DNA from: Oscillospiraceae bacterium
Lineage (GTDB): Bacteria; Bacillota_A; Clostridia; Oscillospirales; Oscillospiraceae
Assembly (NCBI GenBank): GCA_016302005.1
Contig: JAEDOK010000075.1
Span: forward strand, 1 to 8,451
Length of the DNA: 8,451 nucleotides
Direction of reading: 5' to 3'
The position numbers were made by a program, and so were the translations under genes. Numbering within the stretch: the first letter of the stretch is position 1; every line of letters begins with the position of its first letter. The notes beneath the pieces were generated by a model. That model searched no databases and was not told the DNA's origin. It worked only from the letters and a program-made list of their open reading frames with translations. Positions 1 through 5,032 of this stretch are shown here, one piece after another.

Positions 1-1
1 G

Positions 2-59
2 TACCAATCACGGTATCGCAATTAAAATGTGCGTTGCACATTTTAATTGGTGATGGGTA
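2..59. repeat. Long AT-rich imperfect hairpin
   Basis: A perfect 14-bp inverted repeat (CAATTAAAATGTGC at 19-32, GCACATTTTAATTG at 36-49) closes on a 3-nt loop. Outer arms TACCAATCAC (2-11) and GTGATGGGTA (50-59) continue the pairing with one mismatch, leaving a 7-nt bulge (12-18) on the left arm. No clear T-tract follows on the plus strand, so it is not a textbook terminator, although T-runs inside the stem could assist termination of a gene off the left edge. It may equally be an end of a short dispersed repeat. Confidence 0.6.
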
Positions 60-127
60 TAAATTGCTGGACGGGGACAATGATAAACCGCGTACAGGAC
101 TATCGACTTCGTACAAAAAACGGAAAT

Positions 128-175
128 AGATTGCCACGGGCGCAAGCGCCCTCGCAATGACAAATGGGGCAATCT
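128..175. repeat. Structured 40-nt repeat, copy 1
   Basis: The core at 131-170 matches 364-403 at 37 of 40 positions. It is bounded by the inverted repeat AGATTGCC (129-136) / GGCAATCT (168-175) and contains an inner perfect hairpin GGGCGC-AA-GCGCCC (138-151). The element resembles the short hairpin repeats that recur in intergenic DNA of gut Clostridia (recalled, not searched). No gene product is implied. Confidence 0.75.
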
Positions 176-203
176 GCCGCATCATTGCTATGAAACCTTG
201 TAG

Positions 204-223
204 GGCGGGGACATGTCCCCGCC
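204..223. repeat. 20-nt perfect GC-rich palindrome
   Basis: GGCGGGGACATGTCCCCGCC reads identically on both strands. It is preceded by TAGG and shares the AGGG..CGG / CCG..CC design of the palindromes at 253-271 and 302-320, so it is probably a member of the same small family of intergenic palindromes. Confidence 0.7.
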
Positions 224-252
224 GGTCCGGAAACTGCCGACTGCGCATCCAC

Positions 253-271
253 GGGCGGCTGATAGCCGCCC
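253..271. repeat. GC-rich hairpin repeat, inverted copy
   Basis: GGGCGGCT (253-260), loop GAT, AGCCGCCC (264-271) form a perfect 8-bp stem. Read on the minus strand with flanks (GTAGGGGGCGG...CCGCCCG) it aligns to the hairpin at 297-321 in the opposite orientation, with the stem bases changed on both arms. Confidence 0.7.
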
Positions 272-296
272 CCTACGAGATATGTCCAGCCAACGC

Positions 297-320
297 CGCA
301 GGGGCGGATAGCATCCGCCC
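297..320. repeat. GC-rich hairpin repeat
   Basis: GGGCGGAT (302-309), loop AGC, ATCCGCCC (313-320) form a perfect 8-bp stem. Bases 297-319 recur at 6616-6638 with 21 of 23 identities, which shows this is a dispersed repeat and not a one-off structure. A further weak hairpin follows (GTATGC 321-326 / GCATAC 341-346, overlapping CCGGGT 335-340 / ACCCGG 355-360). Confidence 0.75.
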
Positions 321-360
321 GTATGCAGACACTACCGGGTGCATACAACCCTATACCCGG

Positions 361-411
361 AGCTTGCCACGGGCGTAAGCGTTCTCGCAATGACAAATGG
401 GGCGGCAAGCT
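361..411. repeat. Structured 40-nt repeat, copy 2
   Basis: Second copy of the element at 128-175, in direct orientation. The outer stem here is AGCTTGCC (361-368) / GGCAAGCT (404-411). Relative to copy 1 an A-T pair has become C-G on both arms, a compensatory change. The inner hairpin GGGCGT-AA-GCGTTC remains pairable through G-U wobbles when read as plus-strand RNA. Confidence 0.75.
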
Positions 412-720
412 TGTTTGGCGTTGGATCTGCAATGGAAGGCGTTCGAACAGCGGCATCTTACGCTGCGGCAAGATATAATGCAAATCTCTGCTTCTATCAG
501 GGTGCTGAGAGGTTCGGCAAAGGCTGAGGTTACCGTATCTTTCACTCTGGTACGAACAGCGCTTCGTAGGGCACGACGAACCGGTTTGCGCACGGTGGAT
601 AGTTCCTGCGCAGGCGCGTCAGGGATGCCGCGCGCTACACTACGAAAGAAATCCTGTGCGGGCTGCGGAAAAGAATGCGTAGACGGGTTTCAGAGTTTGG
701 TTTCACTTATTTTAAAATCT
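412..720. other. Gene-free stretch, nothing recognised
   Basis: About 310 bases between the repeat cluster and the small-RNA promoter. The open frames here lack ribosome sites and have arginine/alanine/cysteine-rich translations that resemble no family I know. A small hairpin (TACGAA/TTCGTA at 551-568) is the only structure I noticed. It could be eroded coding sequence, but I cannot support that. Confidence 0.5.
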
Positions 721-744
721 GTTCACAATTTCCTCTGAAGACTA

Positions 745-756
745 TGCTATTATAAT
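745..756 (+). promoter_or_regulatory. Extended -10 promoter of putative small RNA
   Basis: TG-C-TATTAT at 745-753 is an extended -10 arrangement, and an overlapping perfect TATAAT lies at 751-756. There is no good -35 at 17 bp (TTCACA at 722-727 is 20-23 bp upstream). Initiation would fall near 760-763, exactly where the first hairpin of the putative RNA begins. Confidence 0.55.
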
Positions 757-760
757 GCCA

Positions 761-906
761 GAGAGCAGGTTTTCCTCCCTTTTTCCTGTTCTCAAACGGC
801 TGCCGATGCCTTGGATCCCTCCGAGGATAAGCCGACGGCAGCTTGCGTTACCCAAACGGAATTTGCCCCTGATCCTTGCAAATGGATCGGGGGCGATTCT
901 TTTTCT
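761..906 (+). ncRNA. Putative structured small RNA (about 146 nt)
   Basis: Between a promoter (745-756) and an intrinsic terminator (863-906) lies a non-coding segment with ordered hairpins. Hairpin 1: GAGAGCAGG (761-769) pairs with CCTGTTCTC (785-793), 9 bp with one G-U, exposing a 15-nt C/U-rich loop (770-784) that contains CCTCCC. Hairpin 2: GCTGCCG (799-805) pairs with CGGCAGC (836-842) around an inner stem CCTTGG (809-814) / CCGAGG (821-826) with loop ATCCCT. Hairpin 3 is the terminator. The next gene has its own promoter after the terminator, so this is probably a free-standing transcript and not a leader. C-rich single-stranded loops are typical of Gram-positive sRNAs that pair with Shine-Dalgarno sequences (RsaE is the known example). 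I do not recognise the family; it does not fit 6S, SRP RNA, tmRNA or RNase P RNA. Confidence 0.5.
863..906 (+). terminator. Intrinsic terminator of putative small RNA
   Basis: GCCCCTGATCC (865-875), loop TTGCAAAT, GGATCGGGGGC (884-894) give an 11-bp stem with one G-U pair, followed by the T-rich tract TTCTTTTTCT (897-906). It faces rightwards and lies just before the promoter of the marR operon. Confidence 0.8.
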
Positions 907-913
907 GCCTTGA

Positions 914-970
914 TGTTGACACTTCAACAAATCTGTTGTATAATTCAGAATGTTGATTTTTCAACATTCT
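914..970. promoter_or_regulatory. Paired MarR-type operators
   Basis: TGTTGA-N4-TCAACA occurs at 914-929 over the -35 box. It occurs again at 951-966 within a longer perfect dyad AGAATGTTGA-TTTT-TCAACATTCT (947-970) over the start point. The centres are 37 bp apart. MarR-family dimers commonly bind such dyads next to their own gene, so autorepression by the product of 1008-1463 is the natural inference. The half-site TGTTG recurs once more at 935-939 inside the spacer. Confidence 0.7.
916..944 (+). promoter_or_regulatory. Consensus sigma-A promoter of marR operon
   Basis: TTGACA (916-921) and TATAAT (939-944) match consensus perfectly with a 17-bp spacer, so transcription should start near 951. 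A promoter this strong upstream of a repressor gene implies tight repression under some condition, consistent with the two dyads that overlap it. Confidence 0.88.
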
Positions 971-1007
971 AAAAAGGAAATACAAAAGTATTGAAAGGAG
1001 AGGGCTT

Positions 1008-1463
1008 ATGGTCGACCGTTTTGAGCGCTTTTCGATTGCCGTCTTTGAAATCTTCCGTTATTGGCATAAGATCGCGGGGGACGAGATGAAAAAGTACGGA
1101 CTGAAGGGCGCACACGCGACCTATTTAACGACCATGCACCGTTTTGAAGATGGTATCAGCGCCACGCAGCTTTGTGAGCTTTGCGCCAAGGATAAAGCGG
1201 ATGTTTCGCGGATGCTGTCGATCATGGAGAGAAAGGGGCTGGTCACCCGGGAGAATACGGGACGCAGTCTGTACCGCGCGTTGCTCAAGCTGACGGACGA
1301 GGGAAAAACCGTTGCGGAGCATGTACAGGAGCGGGCAAGAATCGCCGTGGAATCTGCGGGAAAGGGGATTTCCGAGGCGGAACGCACGATTTTTTATAAT
1401 GCGCTGGAGACAATCGCCGCCAATTTGCAGGCGCTGAGTAAGGAGGGACTGCCGAACACATGA
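1008..1463 (+). CDS. MarR-family winged-helix transcriptional regulator
   Basis: 151 residues, the usual MarR length. An N-terminal dimerisation helix region (about 1-45) is followed by a helix-turn-helix: SATQLCELCAKDKADVSR (51-68) leads into the recognition helix and MLSIMERKGLV. The wing is RENTGRSLYRALLKLTDEGK (81-100), with the family's LT.EG motif, and a C-terminal helix pair follows (105-145). The start ATG at 1008 has AAAGGAG (994-1000) upstream. MarR proteins are dimeric repressors released by small ligands or by thiol oxidation. Cys56 and Cys59 sit in the helix-turn-helix region and could be redox-sensitive, but this is speculation. It is first in an operon with a dehydrogenase remnant and a DegV protein and is probably autoregulated through the dyads at 914-970. 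The inducer cannot be read from sequence; an alcohol, aldehyde or fatty acid would fit the neighbours. Confidence 0.9.
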   Translation: MVDRFERFSIAVFEIFRYWHKIAGDEMKKYGLKGAHATYLTTMHRFEDGISATQLCELCAKDKADVSRMLSIMERKGLVTRENTGRSLYRALLKLTDEGKTVAEHVQERARIAVESAGKGISEAERTIFYNALETIAANLQALSKEGLPNT

Positions 1464-2017
1464 ATCCGTTAAGAAAGGCATATTGCCGCAGCTTTCAATG
1501 CATTATGCATGCTGTGCTGCCGCTGCTTCCTTATCGGGAGCCTGAGATTTTGGGCAGTGTGGAGCGTGTGACGCCGCTGTGCACTTCGCTGCATATTTCC
1601 TCCGTCCTGCTCGTGACGGACGCAGGCTTGCGCGGCGCAGGCGCGACGGATAAGCTGGAGGCGCTTCTGCGGGAGGCGGGGATTCGCTGTGCGGTTTACG
1701 ATCAGACGCGCGCCAACCCCACGGTCGAGAATGTGGAGCAGGCGCGGGCGCTTTACCTCAATGAAAAGTGCGAGGCGCTGATCGCCTTCGGCGGCGGCTG
1801 CGTCAATGATACGATCATCCATCTTGCTACCAGCGGCATGGGCTTCGGCGGCGTCGGCGAGAGCGGCATGGGTGCTTATCACGGCAGGACGGGCTTCGAA
1901 GCTTTTTCTCACAGCAAGAGCATTGTCAATAAACGGACATGGATGGATCTGCCCATGCGGTATCAGCCCTACAAACGCGGGCTTTACGGCAAGCTGCTGC
2001 ATTTTTTCCTGAAATAG
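1460..2017 (+). pseudogene. Chimeric remnant: Fe-alcohol dehydrogenase N-terminus fused to aldehyde dehydrogenase C-terminus
   Basis: 185 residues in one open frame. Residues 1-113 read as the start of an iron-containing alcohol dehydrogenase: LPYREPEILG, the Rossmann-like strand VLLVTDAGLR (49-58), ANPTVENVEQA (85-95) and ALIAFGGG (106-113), where a normal enzyme continues as GGGSxxD. The frame switches at GGG to CVNDTIIHLAT (114-124), GFGGVGESGMGAYHGRTGFE (128-147) and a SHSKSI-type tail, the conserved end of a class-3-like aldehyde dehydrogenase. Missing are the metal-binding His/Asp residues of the alcohol dehydrogenase and the NAD domain plus catalytic Glu and Cys of the aldehyde dehydrogenase, so neither activity is expected. 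The junction lies in a GGC repeat (1790-1798) that both parents probably carried. The start ATG overlaps the marR stop by 4 nt (ATGA), which keeps translational coupling. It could be a genuine deletion scar or, if the data are metagenomic, an assembly collapse. Confidence 0.75.
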
Positions 2018-2042
2018 GAATGTAATCAAAAGGAGAAAGACC

Positions 2043-2891
2043 ATGAAGGTAAGGATTATTGTGGACTCCAGCACGGATGTCAGCGGCAGCATTCACCAGA
2101 GGCTGACCGTTGTTCCGCTGACCGTTCGATTCGGGGACTACGAGTATATTGACGGCGTGACGATCACCCGTCAAGAGTTTTACGAAAAGCTGATTGAAAG
2201 CGACGAGCTTCCGAGCACCAGTCAGGCGACGCCGGACAGCTTTTCTAAGGTGTTTGCGGAGGTGGCGGCGAATGGGGAAAGTGCGGTCGTGCTGACGATC
2301 TCCTCCAAGCTCTCCGGCACCTATCAGAGCGCGATGATTGCGGCGGAGGACTATCCTGACAATATTTTTGTTGTAGACGGAAAATCCGCAGCAACCGGCT
2401 CCGGCATTTTGGCGGAGCTTGCCCTGCGGCTTGCGAACAGCGGGATGGAAGCCAAGGAGATCGCGGAACACCTCAACGAGGAACGGGAAAATGTCTGCCT
2501 GATCGCGCTGCTCGATACGCTTGAATATCTCAAGCGCGGAGGCAGAATTTCCAAGACCGTGGCATTTGCGGGCGGTATCCTCTCGATTAAGCCGGTCATC
2601 AGCTTGCAGGAGGGCGAGGTCGTCATGCTCGGCAAGGCGCGCGGCTCCAAGCAGGGGAATAACCTGCTCATCAAGCAGATCGAGGAGGTGGGCGGCGTGA
2701 ATTACGACAAGCCTGTGCTGCTCGGCTACAGCGGGTTAAGCGATGTCCTGCTGCAAAAGTATATTGTTGACAGCGCTGCCCTTTGGGAGGGGAAACTTGC
2801 TGCGCTGCAAACCACGCAGATCGGCAGCGTGATCGGCACACACGCCGGACCCGGCGCAATCGTTGCGACTTTCTTTAAGCGAAAGAACTGA
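2043..2891 (+). CDS. DegV/FakB-family fatty-acid-binding protein
   Basis: 282 residues, full length for the family. Motifs in order: VDSSTD (7-12), STSQATP (58-64) with the Thr-Ser pair that holds the fatty-acid carboxylate in FakB proteins, LSGTYQSA (90-97), DTLEYLKRGGRIS (158-170), LSIKPVISL and KARGSKQ (180-204), and HAGPGA (267-272) with the conserved His near the ligand. FakB proteins bind a fatty acid in the cytoplasm and present it to the kinase FakA, giving acyl-phosphate for phospholipid synthesis; no fakA is in this window. AAAGGAG (2029-2035) is well spaced from ATG 2043. The gene starts 25 nt after the chimeric ORF, so it is probably the last member of the marR operon. Which chain length or saturation it prefers cannot be judged from sequence. 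The family assignment is secure; the specific role is inferred. Confidence 0.93.
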   Translation: MKVRIIVDSSTDVSGSIHQRLTVVPLTVRFGDYEYIDGVTITRQEFYEKLIESDELPSTSQATPDSFSKVFAEVAANGESAVVLTISSKLSGTYQSAMIAAEDYPDNIFVVDGKSAATGSGILAELALRLANSGMEAKEIAEHLNEERENVCLIALLDTLEYLKRGGRISKTVAFAGGILSIKPVISLQEGEVVMLGKARGSKQGNNLLIKQIEEVGGVNYDKPVLLGYSGLSDVLLQKYIVDSAALWEGKLAALQTTQIGSVIGTHAGPGAIVATFFKRKN

Positions 2892-2893
2892 AC

Positions 2894-2932
2894 AAAAAAC
2901 GCCGCCGAGGGAATTGTATTTCCCTCGGCGGC
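2894..2932. terminator. Shared terminator between converging operons
   Basis: GCCGCCGAGGGAA (2901-2913) pairs perfectly with TTCCCTCGGCGGC (2920-2932) over a 6-nt loop. On the minus strand it is followed by GTTTTTT (2900-2894), a proper U-tract, so it is strongest for the transporter operon. On the plus strand the tail is AATATTAT, weaker, but the 13-bp GC-rich stem just after the degV stop should still help to end that transcript. Confidence 0.88.
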
Positions 2933-2944
2933 AATATTATGATG

Positions 2945-3937
2945 CTATCGTTCTTCTCGGAAATAGGGCAGGCCCAAGGAAGCAGGCGGCTGCTTTTCGC
3001 GGTTGTTGCGGATGGAGCTGAGAATCAGCACCAAGAGGGTGACGACGTAAGGCAGAATCTTGTAGATCTGTGCAGGGATGAACGGAAGCTCCAAGCGCAG
3101 ATACAGAATTTGCAGACAGCCGAACAGGAAGCTTCCCCAAATCGCGGAGGTCGGCTTCCACAGGCAGAAGATGACGAGCGCGACAGCGAGCCAGCCGACG
3201 CCGGACAGACCTTCGTGATTCCAAACGCCGCCCGCGATACCCGTGATATACGCCATGCCGCCGATGGCAGAGATGCCGCCGCCGATGACGGTTGCAAAAT
3301 ATTTATAGCGTGTGACGTTAATGCCCGCTGCGTCCGCCGTGGAGGGTGACTCGCCGACGGAGCGAAGGTAAAGTCCCTTGCGCGTCTTATTGAGGAAAAA
3401 AGCCATGCCGAGCGCCAACACAATGCCGATATAGGTCAGCAGACTGTGTTGAAACAGGATCGGACCGAGCACCGGAATATCACGCAAAAACGCGGGGAAG
3501 GGGGAAGACTCGAACGCCGCTTTCTGCACGATGGAGATGTAGCCGCCCTCATGGACGCGCATATATTCGCCCATGAACTGTCCTGCGCCCGTGCCGAAAA
3601 TAGTCAGCGCAAGACCCGTGACGTTCTGATTGGCGCGGAGAGTGATCGTCAGAAAGCTGAACAGCAGCGCTGCCAGCGCGCCGACCAAGAACGCACAGAC
3701 AATGGCGATCAGCAGACCGACAAGGGAGACGGCATTCTGCGGACCGACGAACTTCTCGTAGTAGAACGCACCGCCGAGGCCTGCCGCGCCGCCCATAAAC
3801 ATGATACCTTCGACGCCGAGGTTGAGGTTGCCTGATTTTTCGGTCAGAATTTCACCGAGCGTACCGAACAGCAGGGGCGTACCGTTAACGACGGAGAAGA
3901 CAAACAGGGTTGTGATAAAAGCAAGAATTCCTTCCAC
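2945..3937 (-). CDS. ABC transporter permease, NupQ-like (nucleoside/BMP type)
   Basis: 330 residues, strongly hydrophobic with about eight to ten membrane segments. It is one of two inner-membrane subunits of a BMP-type importer, of the class that includes B. subtilis NupQ/YufQ. The conserved loop LTEKSGNLNLGVEGIMFMGG (31-50) is the signature of this permease group, and a second conserved stretch, GGISAIGGMAYITGIAG followed by LSGVGWLAVALVIF, lies in the last third. The start is GTG at 3937, supported by AAAGGAGGGG (3944-3953) with a 6-nt gap; that ribosome site lies inside the last codons of the preceding permease, whose stop is only 3 nt upstream. It is the last gene of the operon, before the terminator at 2894-2932. 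The substrate is not proven by the permease itself; nucleosides are inferred from family and gene order. Confidence 0.9.
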   Translation of the reverse strand: MEGILAFITTLFVFSVVNGTPLLFGTLGEILTEKSGNLNLGVEGIMFMGGAAGLGGAFYYEKFVGPQNAVSLVGLLIAIVCAFLVGALAALLFSFLTITLRANQNVTGLALTIFGTGAGQFMGEYMRVHEGGYISIVQKAAFESSPFPAFLRDIPVLGPILFQHSLLTYIGIVLALGMAFFLNKTRKGLYLRSVGESPSTADAAGINVTRYKYFATVIGGGISAIGGMAYITGIAGGVWNHEGLSGVGWLAVALVIFCLWKPTSAIWGSFLFGCLQILYLRLELPFIPAQIYKILPYVVTLLVLILSSIRNNREKQPPASLGLPYFREER

Positions 3938-3940
3938 GGC

Positions 3941-5032
3941 TTACCCCTCCTTTCGATGGTGGACGGAAAGACGGTAGTTGACGAAGAACTCGCAGCCGAG
4001 CATACACAGCAGAATGAAGCCCGTCAGAATTTCCGCAATGGTCGCGGGGACGTTCAGCGAGCGGTATGCTGTCAGTGCACCCTTCTCAAGGATTGCCAGC
4101 AGCGAGGCAATGACAATCATGGCGAAGGGATTGAGCTGTGCCAACCATGCGACGGTAATTGCGGTGAAGCCGACACCGCCGGCAACATTGGCGCTCAGAG
4201 TATGGTCTGCGCCCGAGACGATGATAAAGCCCACAAGACCGGAGATCGCACCCGAGAGGAACATCGTGCGCATCATGATCTTACCGACATTCATGCCGGC
4301 ATAGCGTGCGGTGTTAGCGGAATCGCCTATAACGGCAATCTCATAGCCCTGCTTTGTATGCTGCATATAAAAGTACATCAAAACTGTCAGTACGAGTATA
4401 ATAATCCAGCCGCAGTGGATGCCGAAAACCGTGGGGAGCTTCGCGGCATCCCCAAACATGGCGATCTTTTGGCTGCCCTTACCGCCGGGGCCGTTGTTTT
4501 CCCACGGACCGCCTTGGAGCCAACGGACGATACCAATGATAATATAGTTCATCATCAGTGTAAAGAGCGTTTCGTTGGTGTTCCATTTTGCCTTAAAAAA
4601 GGCAGGAATCAGCGCCCAAATGCCGCCGCAGACGATCGCGGCGATAGCCATAACTGGCAGCAGCAGATAAGCGGGCATGGAATCGGCAAAATTGAGCGCG
4701 AAGAAGGTTGCGCCGACCGCGCCTGCCGTGATCTGCCCTTCCGCGCCGATGTTCCAAAAGCGCATCTTGAAGCACGGCGCGATTGCCAGTGCACAGCCGA
4801 GCAGGGGAATGACAATCTTGATAGTCTGACAGAGATAGACAGACGAGCCTGTCGCGCCTTCGATGATCGTGGCAAAGGTGTCGATCGGAGAATAGCCGAG
4901 TGCGGCGAGCATTATACTGCCGATCAACAGTGCCAGAATAATCGAGCAGAGCCGGATCAGCCAAACAAAAACGGGATTCATTGCGTCTGTACGCTTGGCA
5001 AGACGGATGCTCGGCAAAGAAGCGTTACGCAT
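3941..5032 (-). CDS. ABC transporter permease, NupP-like (nucleoside/BMP type)
   Basis: 363 residues from the chosen start. A short basic N-terminus is followed by a first membrane helix at about 22-45. The conserved loop FKMRFWNIGAEGQ (88-100) is the family's ATPase-contact motif, the equivalent of the E-SGNLNLGVEG loop in the partner permease. Later come VIGDSANTARYAGMNVGK and SGAISGLVGFIIVSGADHTL, both typical of NupP/YufP-like subunits. I chose ATG 5032 over an in-frame GTG at 5041 because that GTG is part of the Shine-Dalgarno AGGGAGGTG (5047-5039), which sits 6 nt before ATG 5032. The gene overlaps the ATPase stop by 8 nt (5025-5032) and is followed 3 nt later by the second permease, so expression is tightly coupled. 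Confidence 0.9.
   Translation of the reverse strand: MRNASLPSIRLAKRTDAMNPVFVWLIRLCSIILALLIGSIMLAALGYSPIDTFATIIEGATGSSVYLCQTIKIVIPLLGCALAIAPCFKMRFWNIGAEGQITAGAVGATFFALNFADSMPAYLLLPVMAIAAIVCGGIWALIPAFFKAKWNTNETLFTLMMNYIIIGIVRWLQGGPWENNGPGGKGSQKIAMFGDAAKLPTVFGIHCGWIIILVLTVLMYFYMQHTKQGYEIAVIGDSANTARYAGMNVGKIMMRTMFLSGAISGLVGFIIVSGADHTLSANVAGGVGFTAITVAWLAQLNPFAMIVIASLLAILEKGALTAYRSLNVPATIAEILTGFILLCMLGCEFFVNYRLSVHHRKEG

Noticed and set aside
128..411. CRISPR array
   Set aside because: Only two repeat copies 233 bp apart with internal hairpins and no regular spacers or cas genes.
100..738. Several overlapping open frames on both strands in the left region (for example 397-738 plus, 100-483 minus)
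   Set aside because: They run through the repeats and palindromes, lack ribosome sites, overlap one another and have composition unlike a folded protein.
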